A DNA stretch of 64,000 nucleotides from Halomonas huangheensis (GTDB lineage Bacteria; Pseudomonadota; Gammaproteobacteria; Pseudomonadales; Halomonadaceae), in NCBI RefSeq assembly GCF_001431725.1, contig NZ_CP013106.1:4464001-4528000 (forward strand), written 5' to 3'. Below are positions 55,433-64,000 of this stretch, piece by piece (the first letter of the stretch is position 1; every line of letters begins with the position of its first letter). The position numbers were made by a program, and so were the translations under genes. The notes under the pieces were generated by a model. The model was not told where the DNA came from. It saw only the letters and a program-made list of their open reading frames with translations, and did no database searches.

Positions 55433-55853
55433 TTCACAAACCCGCTATTTCAGGGCATCTTTACTCAAGAAGTATTCAGCATACCATTTGCTTTATCCAT
55501 GCACAGAGTGCTTCAAGAAATATTGCATGTCATGGCAGTAAAGCACACAGCAATACCCAGCAATCAAACTGCATTGATACTGTTCGAACACAACAAGGTT
55601 CAGCTACCTATCGCAGGGAAAAAGAATGAATATGACATAAAAAACAAGAACCATATATCTGGAGAAAAAACACCATACCGATTTATCACGTCCTGAAAAA
55701 CTACTGCAAAATCATGTCACTTAACCCATGCCACCATAACCCTAAAGCAAGCTACATCAGGCTTTGTCTTTCGCACTGATAATAGAACAAGAATCTTCTT
55801 TGACTCTTATCTTTTATTCAACAAGCCGCGCTGCCGGTATCGAGATTCCAGCC
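55433..55853. other. AT-rich intergenic region between hemN and nsrR
   Basis: The 420 bp are clearly more AT-rich than the genes and contain no convincing ORF, RNA gene or terminator. Open frames here lack a ribosome site and a protein-like composition. It probably holds the nsrR promoter and further regulatory sites I cannot assign. Confidence 0.45.
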
Positions 55854-56309
55854 ATGCACCTTACTCGCTTTACTGATTATTCACTTCGTGTGCTGATGTA
55901 CCTTGCCGAGCCCAGCAATGAACGTACCACCATTGCCGAAATCGCCACACGCTTCAGCGTCTCGCGCAATCATCTGATGAAAGTCGTTCAGGAACTCAGC
56001 CATCTCGGCTATATCACCACGATTCGTGGCAAGAACGGCGGGCTGTCGCTGAAGATGGCACCGGATACGATACATATCGGCCAGCTGGTACAGGCGACTG
56101 AACACAGCTTTGCGCTGACAGAGTGTGATGGCGATGACGATGCCTGCTACATCGCCTCTGTCTGCCGTTTCAAGCACATTGCCAACGAAGGCGTGACTGC
56201 CTTTATCGCAGTGCTCGACCGTTATACGCTCCAGGATCTATTGGTGCCGGAATGCCGCTCACGCCTTCGGGAACTCAAGTTGATCGACTCGGTGGAAAGC
56301 TGTCTGTAA
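55854..56309 (+). CDS. nsrR: Rrf2-family nitric oxide-sensing repressor (NsrR)
   Basis: This 151-residue regulator has the Rrf2 winged helix (MHLTRFTDYSLRVLMYLA ... IAEIATRFSVSRNHLMKVVQELSHLGYI) and GKNGGLSL wing. Three cysteines lie in TECDGDDDACYIASVCRF, positioned to bind an Fe-S cluster. The LTRFTDYSLRVL start and ISxNHLMK-type helix are those of NsrR rather than IscR. The first cysteine spacing (C-x7-C) is longer than the C-x4/5-C common in NsrR. ATG 55854 places the HTH at its usual position. Confidence 0.88.
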   Translation: MHLTRFTDYSLRVLMYLAEPSNERTTIAEIATRFSVSRNHLMKVVQELSHLGYITTIRGKNGGLSLKMAPDTIHIGQLVQATEHSFALTECDGDDDACYIASVCRFKHIANEGVTAFIAVLDRYTLQDLLVPECRSRLRELKLIDSVESCL

Positions 56310-56419
56310 CACCCGATACTTGGCTGGCGAGGGGCAATAGCAGGAAAGGCGGAAACAGAGAGGCGACAGTCGCGAGGCAGCATGCTAGCCTCGCCTCACC
56401 CCCAACGACAGGAGTCATC

Positions 56420-56989
56420 ATGCCTGGTTCTGCTACCCCGGGATACCGCTGGAAAACGATTCTGGTCGTGCTGTTGTTGATCACCGGAGTCGGCGGCGCT
56501 CAGGCCGTGGACTTCAATACCACACAGCAACAGCAGCACCAGATGTGGCAATCGCTGGTCGTCCAGTTGGGCAGTGAGAATCACGTGCGTGCCATCGAGA
56601 GCAGCAGCTATAGCGATGCGATGCTCAGCATCAATACCACCCCAGGGCGCTGCCTGAGCCCATGGCTCGAAATGCGTTCCGATCTCGGAGAAAACCAATC
56701 ACTCGATGATCGAGTCAATGATGTCCCGGCCGATGTGCTGGTCGGCGACCACTACACCCTGACCGGTCGCGCGGAACTCCTTACCGAGCGTGGCGATAAT
56801 GGGCTTTATGTGCGCTTCTACGACCTGGATATGCCAACACTTCTGCAGCAGATGCGCGAAGGCGACGAACTGCACCTGCGTATCCGCATGACGGAAGATG
56901 TCGAGGATTACTGGTTCATGACCTTCAGTCTTGCAGGAGCGGAAGATGCGCTGTCACGCATGAATCAACTCTGCTTCAGCCTCGGTTAG
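56420..56989 (+). CDS. Unknown secreted protein
   Basis: I do not recognise this 189-residue protein. A signal peptide (cleavage near AQA-V) is followed by a Gln-rich segment (NTTQQQQHQMW). The remainder is mixed alpha/beta with two cysteines (GRCLSPWLEM and NQLCFSLG at the end) that could form a disulfide. ATG 56420 follows CAGGAG. Its 3' end overlaps the convergent signalling gene by 14 bp. Confidence 0.7.
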   Translation: MPGSATPGYRWKTILVVLLLITGVGGAQAVDFNTTQQQQHQMWQSLVVQLGSENHVRAIESSSYSDAMLSINTTPGRCLSPWLEMRSDLGENQSLDDRVNDVPADVLVGDHYTLTGRAELLTERGDNGLYVRFYDLDMPTLLQQMREGDELHLRIRMTEDVEDYWFMTFSLAGAEDALSRMNQLCFSLG

Positions 56990-59903
56990 CGGCAACGTCT
57001 TCCTGCCCACCGTCCGTTGTCGACCCAGCGTTCGCTGCAGACCCAGCGTTCGTTGTAGAGTAGTGCTGCGCCTCGGCAAGCCAAAGGCGCTCGAATTCGT
57101 CACTGTTCAACGGATGCGAAAACAGATAGCCCTGGGCAAGATGGCAGCCCATCGACTTGAGCGCTTTCGCCTGGCCCGGGGTTTCCACACCCTCCGCCAC
57201 GCTTCGCAGCCCCAGCCGTTCGGCCATGGCGATAATGGTTGCTACTATCGAGTAGTCGTTGTTGTCGGTGAGCATGTCACTGACAAAGGATTTATCGATC
57301 TTCACCGCATGAGCCGCAAAACGCTTGAGGTAAGCCAGTGACGAATAGCCGGTACCGAAGTCGTCGATGGACAATGCAAAACCTCGCTCACGCAACTGCT
57401 CAGTAATGCGCACGGCCTGTTCGGGGTCCTGCATGAAGCCACTTTCCGTTATCTCCAACCCCAGCCGACCCGGCGACACGCCAGCACGCTCAACGATACT
57501 GCAAAGCTGTCGCGTCAACTGCGGCTCCTCAAACTGAGCTGCGGCCAGATTTACGTAGAGGCGTTCCGGCAATATCGCCAACTGCGCGACCTCCCACTGA
57601 GCCAGCTGGCGACAGGCTTCACTCATCACCCACTCGCCAAGCTCGCTGATCATGCCTCGCTCCTCGGCCACGGCAATGAACTCGGTCGGGCTGATCCAGC
57701 CCAACTCATTGTCGAACCAGCGACATAGCACTTCGGCGCCAACCAGGCTGCCGCTATCCAGAGCAATAATCGGCTGATAGCACAACTCCAGCTTCTCGTT
57801 CTTCAAGGCTTCCTTGAGCCTTGTCGCCAGCATCAGACGACGACGCAGGTCGTGCCCCATCTCCGGGGCATAGAAACGATAACCGCTACCGCACTCCTTG
57901 GCGTGATACATGGCAATGTCGGTATTCTTGAGCAACTCACGCGGACCATCCCCATCTTCGGGATAGAAGGCAACACCAATGCTGACATCGAGATTGAAAC
58001 GATGTCCGTCGAACAATATCGGGCTGGCAAGAGCATTGAGTAACCGCCCGACCACCTGAGCGGAGTGAATCTCTTCAGTTTGCTCGACCATCACCACAAA
58101 CTCGTCCCCCCCCAGACGAGCAAGACTCTCACCAGGCGCCAGACAGGCATCAAATCGTGTCGCTACCTCCCGCAGTACCTCGTCACCGACATCATGCCCC
58201 TGACTATCGTTGATCTCCTTGAAGCGGTTCAGGTCGAGAAACATCAATGCCAGGCGATGCCCTTCCCGACGCGCCTGCAGGATTGCACTGTGCAGACGCT
58301 CCATGAAATGGACTCGGTTAGGCAGCCCCGTTCCAGGATCGAAATAGGCCAGATGACGAATATGCGTATCACTGCGACGCCGTTCCAGCTCAGCAGCAGC
58401 TCCTGCGGCAAAGATACTCAACAGATGACGTATGGAGTCGGAGTCCGCCAACAGCGGTTGACGAAACAACAGAATGATCACGCCGATGGCATCACCACTG
58501 GCATCCTCGAGGCGCCGGTCTACCCAAGCCTGAAATGGGCCACCCACGAGACGCTCGACCAGCGGGAAATCAGTGGTCACCCACCGAGGGATGATACGTT
58601 CGGCATCATGGAAATTCTCTCCACAGGGTATCCCTGAAAACTCGAAGCTGAAATTTTCCACAGGCTGGCCATCCACCACACCAGCCAGCATCGAGGCGCT
58701 GAGCGGTACACCATCGTCAATCCGCGCGATGAGGGCCGCATCAGCCATCATCGCGCCCGCAAGACGTCGAGCAAGATGGTCGAAGAACTGGTCATTACTG
58801 CGCGCGGTAACGGCTTCCGCCACATCCAATACCACCTGCTGCATACGCTCCTGCTCTCGACGTAGCCGTAGAGCACTCACGCCCCAGGAAAGGTTGTCGG
58901 CCAGTTCCTGCAAGAGCGCCAGCTCATCATCACTGACCTCCAGTGCGGTGTTCATCAGCAATACCAGCACACCTTGCCGGTCACTACCCAGATGCAACGG
59001 TAGGGCCACTTCCGTGGCCAGGCCGTAACGCTCGGCGACATCCGCAAAGGGCGCATAGGCCGGAGATGTCACCAACGGTGACAGTAACTGTGCTGTTTGT
59101 TCACGAATGCAGCGACCACAGGGTGCCTGACCCTCTGGTCTATCCGCTGCCCAGCTGAAGTGGCATTCATCGAGAAACTCGCGACCTTCTCCGGAACAGG
59201 TCAGTGGCATGATTCGCTGTTCATCGTCCTGCGCCACACCGGTCCAGGCCAACTGATAGCCGCCCTCTTCCACCGCCAGCCGACAGACTTCACTGAGCAG
59301 CGCCGTTTCATCGGCGCTACGGATCACGACTCGGTTGACCAATCGCAACAACGTCAGGGCGCGGTTGGTCCGAGCCAGCTGATGGTGGGTATCGGCCAAC
59401 TGGCGCTCGGTACTGGCCAGGGCAAATTCGGCCTGCTGATTGGCCAGTTCAGAGCCAACCCGAGCGGCAGCGATGCTCAGCACCTCCTGGGCCACACCAC
59501 TATTGGTCAGCGGGCGACGATAGATGGCAGCAACAAGCCCGACAAGCCTGTCATCCGGCGTCAATACCGGAACACCGAGATAGGCCTCAGCGCCTAGATC
59601 AACCAGCATGACGTCATCAGGAAAGTCACCTGCAACGTCTCGACCAAACAAGCAGACGCGACGTTCCGTCACTTTCTCACACGGAGTGCCTGCCAATGCA
59701 TAATCGACATTGTCGACGATGGCGCCGTCGACACACAGCGAAAGGGTACGCGCCATGCGGCCACCGGGCAGCACGCGAACAACAGCCAACACATCGGCCT
59801 CGACGATGCTCGCCAGACGCAACGACAACCAGGGAAAGAAATCTCTGGAGGGTTCACGGGAGAGCCCATCGGCAAGTAGGCGAAAGGCAGTACGAGCATC
59901 CAT
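56976..59903 (-). CDS. Triple-GAF GGDEF-EAL cyclic-di-GMP signalling protein
   Basis: This 975-residue cytoplasmic protein has three GAF-type domains (about residues 10-165, 200-345 and 355-515), then a GGDEF domain with intact LARLGGDEFVVMVE and then an EAL domain. The EAL motif reads EVL in GAEVLCRWFD, a tolerated variant; the downstream catalytic residues are present (LEITESG, DDFGTGYSSLAYLKRF, KIDKSFV, VAEGVET). It could make or degrade cyclic di-GMP depending on GAF ligands. No membrane span is evident. The last 25 residues are a low-complexity repeat. The start lacks a strong ribosome site. Confidence 0.92.
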   Translation of the reverse strand: MDARTAFRLLADGLSREPSRDFFPWLSLRLASIVEADVLAVVRVLPGGRMARTLSLCVDGAIVDNVDYALAGTPCEKVTERRVCLFGRDVAGDFPDDVMLVDLGAEAYLGVPVLTPDDRLVGLVAAIYRRPLTNSGVAQEVLSIAAARVGSELANQQAEFALASTERQLADTHHQLARTNRALTLLRLVNRVVIRSADETALLSEVCRLAVEEGGYQLAWTGVAQDDEQRIMPLTCSGEGREFLDECHFSWAADRPEGQAPCGRCIREQTAQLLSPLVTSPAYAPFADVAERYGLATEVALPLHLGSDRQGVLVLLMNTALEVSDDELALLQELADNLSWGVSALRLRREQERMQQVVLDVAEAVTARSNDQFFDHLARRLAGAMMADAALIARIDDGVPLSASMLAGVVDGQPVENFSFEFSGIPCGENFHDAERIIPRWVTTDFPLVERLVGGPFQAWVDRRLEDASGDAIGVIILLFRQPLLADSDSIRHLLSIFAAGAAAELERRRSDTHIRHLAYFDPGTGLPNRVHFMERLHSAILQARREGHRLALMFLDLNRFKEINDSQGHDVGDEVLREVATRFDACLAPGESLARLGGDEFVVMVEQTEEIHSAQVVGRLLNALASPILFDGHRFNLDVSIGVAFYPEDGDGPRELLKNTDIAMYHAKECGSGYRFYAPEMGHDLRRRLMLATRLKEALKNEKLELCYQPIIALDSGSLVGAEVLCRWFDNELGWISPTEFIAVAEERGMISELGEWVMSEACRQLAQWEVAQLAILPERLYVNLAAAQFEEPQLTRQLCSIVERAGVSPGRLGLEITESGFMQDPEQAVRITEQLRERGFALSIDDFGTGYSSLAYLKRFAAHAVKIDKSFVSDMLTDNNDYSIVATIIAMAERLGLRSVAEGVETPGQAKALKSMGCHLAQGYLFSHPLNSDEFERLWLAEAQHYSTTNAGSAANAGSTTDGGQEDVAANRG
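57022..57057. repeat. 18-bp in-frame tandem repeat at the end of the GGDEF-EAL gene
   Basis: Units at 57022-57039 and 57040-57057 differ at two or three bases, with a degenerate third copy before them. They encode six-residue units (STTNAG, SAANAG, STTDGG). Confidence 0.88.
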
Positions 59904-60022
59904 CTTCAGGCGCGTCTCATGGAGTCAGTCATCTCATGGCACTTCACTCGTGCTTATCGCTCGAGCATAGCGTATCCCGCCATGGTGCACCGGAACGAGC
60001 GTTCAGGTGCACTCAGTGATGC

Positions 60023-60832
60023 CTAGAGTACCCTACGACGCAACACGCTGGTAACCGCCTCTCCCGCCAGCACCAACAGCACGATGGCACACAGAATGGT
60101 AGCCACCGTTGGCCAGGCGAACGTATCGATGGCGCCCTGCAGAATCACGCCGATACCGCCAGCCCCAACCAGTCCCAGAACGGTCGACTCGCGGATGTTG
60201 ATATCCCAGCGCAGGATGATGACGGCAAAGAAGGCCGGCATCACCTGGGGCACGATGGCGTACAACACCACACAAGCTCGGCTGGCACCGGTTGCTTCCA
60301 TGGCCTCCACCGGTTTGCGATCGATTTCCTCAATGGCCTCGCCCATCAGCTTGCCGACAAACCCGATCGAGCGAAAAGTGATCGCAAGGATCCCGGCCAG
60401 CACGCCGGGGCCAAAGATAGCCACGAACAATAGTGCCCAGATAATGGTGTTGACCGAACGGCTGGCGACCAGAATGAAGCGGCCAAGCCACAGGCAAGCA
60501 CGGTTGGGCGTGGTGTTCTGTGCCGATATCCACGAGATCGGTAGCGCCAGGAATATCGTCAGAAACGTCGCCAGGGTAGCAATGTGTACCGTCTCGACCA
60601 TTGCCCCCACAATCTCCTCCAGACGCCGCAGGTCCGGGGGCCACATACGCTCGGCCAGACTATGGATCTGCACCGGCGCATCCCATACCCAGGGCCAGAA
60701 GATATCGACATCACGGACCGCCCACACCAATACCGCACACACCAGCAGCATGATCAGCCAGCGAGTCCAGCGCTCGCGGCGGCTGTAGCGAACCCACACA
60801 CGGCTGGCTACGGAATGCTTCGAAGTCACCAT
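60023..60832 (-). CDS. phnE: Phosphonate/phosphite ABC transporter permease PhnE (second copy)
   Basis: This 269-residue permease has the PhnE pattern with several spans and the EAA-type loop GEAIEEIDRKPVEAMEATGASRACVVLYAIVPQ, followed by RWDINIRESTVLGLVGAGGIG. It overlaps the first phnE by 7 bp (ATGGTGA), so the two permeases are probably made together and form a heterodimer. It is the last gene of phnD-phnC-phnE-phnE. Confidence 0.92.
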   Translation of the reverse strand: MVTSKHSVASRVWVRYSRRERWTRWLIMLLVCAVLVWAVRDVDIFWPWVWDAPVQIHSLAERMWPPDLRRLEEIVGAMVETVHIATLATFLTIFLALPISWISAQNTTPNRACLWLGRFILVASRSVNTIIWALLFVAIFGPGVLAGILAITFRSIGFVGKLMGEAIEEIDRKPVEAMEATGASRACVVLYAIVPQVMPAFFAVIILRWDINIRESTVLGLVGAGGIGVILQGAIDTFAWPTVATILCAIVLLVLAGEAVTSVLRRRVL

Positions 60833-61626
60833 ACACGTTTCCTCACCCAGCCACTGATGCCTTCACTGACCAGAATCACCGCGATGATCACCAGTAGGAT
60901 GGCAAAGGCAAAGTCATAATCGTAACGACCGAAGGCATTCATCAGCGTGCTGCCGATGCCGCCGGCTCCGACAATTCCGACCACCGCCGAAGCCCGCAGA
61001 TTACTGTCAAGCTGATACATCGACAGCCCGATCTGACGTGGCAGGATCTGGGGAAAGACCGCGAAGATCAAAGTCGACAGATAGCTGGCGCCCGCCGCAC
61101 GCATCGCCTCGACCTGTCCCCAATCAATCTCCTCGATCTCCTCGGCAAGCAACTTGCCGACAAAGCCAATGGAATACAGCGTCAGGGTGAGAATGCCGGC
61201 CAGTGGCCCGAACCCGACGGCCTTGACGAATAGAATGGCGACGATCACCGGATGAAAACTACGCGACACAATGATCACCGAGCGACCCAGCAGGTAGATC
61301 GGGCGCGGTGCGATGTTGCGGGCAGCCATCACCGCAAAGGGAATCGACAACAATACGCCGAGTAACGTTGCCAGCAAGGCTATCTGGAAGCTCTCCTTGA
61401 AGCCGCTGAACAGTAGCTCATAACGCTCGAAACTCGGCGGAAATCCACCACCGAAGATTCGTGCAGCACGTGGGATACCTTCGCTGATACGCGACCAGTC
61501 GAATGGCAGGGTTGCCAGCGCCCACCCAAGGTAGAATACCGTGCCAAGGATCAACCCCCAGCGTAACCAGGGGCTGGCGATGAAGTGAGGCTTGCGCCAC
61601 TGACGTGTCACCGGAGTCGCCGACAT
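60826..61626 (-). CDS. phnE: Phosphonate/phosphite ABC transporter permease PhnE (first copy)
   Basis: This 266-residue permease resembles its downstream neighbour: EEIEEIDWGQVEAMRAAGASYLSTLIFAVFPQ and YQLDSNLRASAVVGIVGAGGIG. The start overlaps the phnC stop (TGATG). Sequence divergence between the two copies suggests old duplication. Confidence 0.93.
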   Translation of the reverse strand: MSATPVTRQWRKPHFIASPWLRWGLILGTVFYLGWALATLPFDWSRISEGIPRAARIFGGGFPPSFERYELLFSGFKESFQIALLATLLGVLLSIPFAVMAARNIAPRPIYLLGRSVIIVSRSFHPVIVAILFVKAVGFGPLAGILTLTLYSIGFVGKLLAEEIEEIDWGQVEAMRAAGASYLSTLIFAVFPQILPRQIGLSMYQLDSNLRASAVVGIVGAGGIGSTLMNAFGRYDYDFAFAILLVIIAVILVSEGISGWVRKRVW

Positions 61627-62411
61627 CAGGCACTGTCCTCCGCTGTGACTGGCGCCATGGTCTCGTCCGGCGCCTCGATACCGCCATAGACTTCCTCCAG
61701 CGCCGCCTTGTCGAAGCGCTCGGGCGATCCATCGAAGATCATGTGTCCATGGCGCAACCCGACGATGCGCTCGGTGTAGGCTCGTGCCTGGGCCACATTG
61801 TGGATGTTGATCAATACCGGCAGTGACAATTCCTCGGCCAGGCTACGCATCAGCTTCATGATCTGCTCGCTGGTGACAGGGTCCAGCGATGCGGTCGGTT
61901 CATCGGCCAGCAGGATATCCGGCTCCTGCATCAGGGCTCGGACCACACCGACACGCTGGCGCTCACCACCAGATAGCTCATCCGCCCTCTTGTTGGCGTA
62001 TTGCGCAATCCCCACTCGCTCCATCAACTCGAACGCCCGCTCGATGTCCTGTTGCGGAAAACGCCGACGCCACGCCTGTAGAAAGGTCACATAGCCCAGC
62101 CGCCCCGCCAGTACATTTTCCATTACCGAGAGGCGATCAATCAGATTGAAGCCCTGGAATACCATGCCTATGCGACGCCGCGCCTGGCGTAAAGCCTGAC
62201 CGCGCAGATGCGACAACTCATCGCCATTGAGTTTGATCGACCCGGAGCTGGGTTCAATCAAGCGATTGATGCAGCGTAACAAGGTGCTCTTGCCGGCCCC
62301 CGACGCCCCGACAATGGCCACCACCGTATTTCCTTCGACGGTAAGATCCAGGCCTTTGAGCACCGGCTCATTACGGCCATAACGTTTGACCAGTTGGGTA
62401 ATTTCCAGCAT
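61626..62411 (-). CDS. phnC: Phosphonate/phosphite ABC transporter ATP-binding protein
   Basis: This 261-residue ATPase has Walker A GASGAGKST, Q-loop VFQGFNLIDRLSVMEN, signature LSGGERQR, Walker B DILLADEPTASLDP and the switch His in NIHNV. ATG 62411 was chosen as MLEITQLVKRYGR is the standard start and a G-rich ribosome site precedes it. It follows phnD with a hairpin between. Confidence 0.94.
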   Translation of the reverse strand: MLEITQLVKRYGRNEPVLKGLDLTVEGNTVVAIVGASGAGKSTLLRCINRLIEPSSGSIKLNGDELSHLRGQALRQARRRIGMVFQGFNLIDRLSVMENVLAGRLGYVTFLQAWRRRFPQQDIERAFELMERVGIAQYANKRADELSGGERQRVGVVRALMQEPDILLADEPTASLDPVTSEQIMKLMRSLAEELSLPVLINIHNVAQARAYTERIVGLRHGHMIFDGSPERFDKAALEEVYGGIEAPDETMAPVTAEDSA

Positions 62412-62425
62412 TACAGCCCCCTGAA

Positions 62426-62451
62426 GGCCCACCTCGATATTGAGGTGGGCC
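62426..62451. other. Intercistronic hairpin between phnD and phnC
   Basis: A 10-bp stem (62426-62435 with 62442-62451) lies in the 123-bp gap after phnD. No T-run follows on the minus strand. A weaker stem is at 62489-62495 with 62506-62512. Confidence 0.6.
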
Positions 62452-62534
62452 AAGCAATATCTCCACAAGTCCGATCGGCAGGGAATAACTCAGGGGAACG
62501 CCTCACCCTGAGTCCCCTTGCCTGCCGCAGCCGC

Positions 62535-63524
62535 CTACTCTTCCAGGTTTTCGGGGGTATAGCTCACTCCATTGGCCGCCTGGATGGTACGAATCACGTT
62601 CCACTGATCCTGATAGGTGATCGGAATGAACTTCTCGACACCATCAAACTCCTCACCAAGGGCGGTGCCGGCAAAGTCGAAGCTGAAGAAGGCTTCCTTG
62701 ATACTGTCGACGAGCGCTGGATCAAGGTCATGAGCATAAGTATAGGAAGTGGTCGGGAACGGCTCCGACTCGAAGATCATGCGCACGCTGTCTTCGTCGT
62801 ACAGATCACGTGCGGCCATGCGCTCGACCACTTCAGAGGCGACCGGCGCCGCATCATAGTCACCGGCGACAACGCCGAGCATCGACTGATCATGACTACC
62901 GGAATACAGCACCTCATAGTCCTCGTCCGGTACTACTCCCTGCTCTGGAAACAGCGCTCGCGGCGCCTGATTACCGGAGTTGGATGTGGGAGAGGTGTGG
63001 GCTACTCGCTTGCCCTTCAGATCGGCTAGCGTCTGAATGTCCGAGTCAGCCTGAGTATAAACCTGGAGCGTGTAGCCGAAGCGCCCATCGTCAGAGCCCA
63101 TCAAGGCAAACGGCACCGCACCCGCCAGGTTGACGGCAAAGGGTGTGGGGCCGGTCGAGAAGCCGGCAATATGCAGACGGCCACTACGCATCGCCTCTAC
63201 CTGGGCGGAATTGGATTGGACCGCAAAGAAGCGCACGTCCTTGCCGGTCACTTCCTTGAGGTGGTCGATGAACGGCTGCCAGATATCGGCGTAGATCGCC
63301 GGATCTTCGACTGGGGTGTAAGCGAAGATCAAGGTATCGGGATTGACCAGTTCGGACTCGTCGCTGGGCGGGTCCGCTACAAGATCACCATCCTCGTCAC
63401 AGTACTGCGGATCCAGATCTCCGTGTGGACACTCCTGGGCCTGGGCGGTGGTTACCATAAAACCGAATGAAGCAATTAGCGTGGCGAGCAGGAGAGCTCT
63501 ACCCTGCAGGAATGAGTGTCGCAT
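62535..63524 (-). CDS. phnD: Phosphonate/phosphite ABC transporter periplasmic binding protein
   Basis: This 329-residue PhnD-type receptor has a signal peptide (cleavage near AQA-Q). An unusual 35-residue insert with two cysteines and an acidic loop resembling a Ca2+-binding site (CPHGDLDPQYCDEDGDLVAD) precedes the family core TLIFAYTPVEDPAIYADIWQPFIDHL. Later motifs are RSGRLHIAGFSTGPTPFAV and GKRVAHTSPTSNSGNQAPRAL. The ligand could be phosphonate, phosphite or a related oxyanion. No C-P lyase or phosphite dehydrogenase gene is in the window. Confidence 0.93.
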   Translation of the reverse strand: MRHSFLQGRALLLATLIASFGFMVTTAQAQECPHGDLDPQYCDEDGDLVADPPSDESELVNPDTLIFAYTPVEDPAIYADIWQPFIDHLKEVTGKDVRFFAVQSNSAQVEAMRSGRLHIAGFSTGPTPFAVNLAGAVPFALMGSDDGRFGYTLQVYTQADSDIQTLADLKGKRVAHTSPTSNSGNQAPRALFPEQGVVPDEDYEVLYSGSHDQSMLGVVAGDYDAAPVASEVVERMAARDLYDEDSVRMIFESEPFPTTSYTYAHDLDPALVDSIKEAFFSFDFAGTALGEEFDGVEKFIPITYQDQWNVIRTIQAANGVSYTPENLEE

Positions 63525-63706
63525 GGCGTGCCTCGTTAGTGATGTATTGTGTTTGTTGTGTTGAACTCAAGTGACATGACCTCGAGTCACCCCGGGCCAT
63601 TGCGCTTGCTGAATCGAAAGTTCGAAGGCGAACACGTCTCGATGTTTGATAGGTCAATTGATGCGCGAATTCGAACGCCCCTGAACTCAATCTAGAATGT
63701 GACTAT

Positions 63707-64000
63707 ATGAAGTCAAACACTTCCGCACCCGAGCTCCACCATCTACGCAACCAATACCTCGTGATGCGCCACGGTCATAGCCAAGCCAATGCCATGGGGC
63801 TAATCGTGTCATCGCCCGAACACGGTCTGCTCGGTTATGGACTCTCGGCCAAGGGTGAAGAGCAACTGAGCAGGCGTATCAGCGAATGGCACTTGAGCGC
63901 ACCCCAGCGGATCCTGCACTCGGATTTTCTACGTACCACAGAGACGGCACAGCGCATTGCCGATCACTTTGCCATCCCGTTGGAACCCGACGTCAGATTG
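63707..64000 (+). CDS. Histidine phosphatase family protein (partial, cut by window end)
   Basis: The first 98 codons are present. The catalytic RHG motif is in YLVMRHGHSQANAMG, and GYGLSAKGEEQL and SDFLRTTETAQRIA are the next conserved blocks, so this is a phosphoglycerate mutase-like phosphatase. ATG 63707 opens the frame 182 bp from the divergent phnD gene. A -10-like TAGAAT (63693-63698) lies just upstream, which would leave a very short leader. Function beyond phosphatase cannot be assigned. Confidence 0.88.
   Translation, partial: MKSNTSAPELHHLRNQYLVMRHGHSQANAMGLIVSSPEHGLLGYGLSAKGEEQLSRRISEWHLSAPQRILHSDFLRTTETAQRIADHFAIPLEPDVRL

Noticed and set aside
55433..55696. Open frame in the hemN-nsrR gap
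   Set aside because: It lacks a ribosome site, is in AT-rich DNA and has no protein-like pattern; regulatory sequence is more likely.

Overview
The window reads as chromosome from a moderately halophilic gammaproteobacterium of the Halomonadaceae (Halomonas or a close relative). The basis is a high-GC coding style, the protein types (split class II ribonucleotide reductase NrdJa/NrdJb as in Pseudomonas, TRAP/Tct/SSS-type Na+-coupled transporters, DUF4202 and DUF6482 proteins) and strongly acidic secreted proteins. The genus is inferred; no rRNA or other definitive marker lies in the window. No tRNA, rRNA, CRISPR array or prophage was seen. The only mobile element found is one intact IS3-family insertion sequence.

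Layout. 0.1-5 kb: a Leu/Ile/Val-type binding protein, a secreted dienelactone hydrolase, a dicarboxylate/amino acid:cation symporter and a C45 acyltransferase-like hydrolase. 5-11.7 kb: a Fur-controlled haem island (hemP-hmuR-hmuS-hmuT-hmuU-hmuV) with a divergent small gene of unknown function. 11.8-14.8 kb: an unknown cysteine-rich secreted protein, a DUF4202 protein and a small outer-membrane barrel. 15-18 kb: a Zur-controlled zinc importer (znuCBA), preceded by a small membrane ORF translationally coupled to znuC. 18-22.3 kb: DUF6482 protein, NlpC/P60 lipoprotein, 1-Cys peroxiredoxin, thiM-thiE. 22.3-23.5 kb: IS3-family element. 23.6-29.7 kb: DMT exporter, D,D-carboxypeptidase with SPOR domain, TauE/SafE permease, 2-oxoadipate dioxygenase (HglS type) with a divergent LysR regulator. 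29.8-34.1 kb: general L-amino acid ABC importer (aapJQMP). 34.4-37.4 kb: norR and hmp, divergent, with three NorR-type sites and a sigma-54 promoter between them. 37.5-46.3 kb: a carbon-acquisition cluster made of tctCBA, a NIPSNAP protein, a ThDP-dependent enzyme, an omega-amino acid aminotransferase and an MmsA-type semialdehyde dehydrogenase. 46.4-50.5 kb: an SSS symporter with a small partner membrane protein, a very short HU-like protein, and a DUF4153 membrane protein. 50.8-56.3 kb: an oxygen-independent metabolism block (nrdJa-nrdJb, hemN, nsrR) with NrdR-like and FNR/Anr-like sites. 57-59.9 kb: a triple-GAF GGDEF-EAL protein. 60-63.5 kb: phosphonate/phosphite-type importer phnDCEE. The window ends inside a histidine phosphatase gene.

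Together the genes describe metal and haem scavenging (Fur and Zur), nitric oxide defence (NorR/Hmp, NsrR), low-oxygen DNA and haem synthesis, and import and breakdown of organic acids and amino acids. A recurrent oddity is a set of short tandem repeats (15-18 bp, 2-4 copies) in gene leaders and gene ends at seven places. All positions and motifs were read by eye. No database search was possible, so family names rest on recognised motifs and context.
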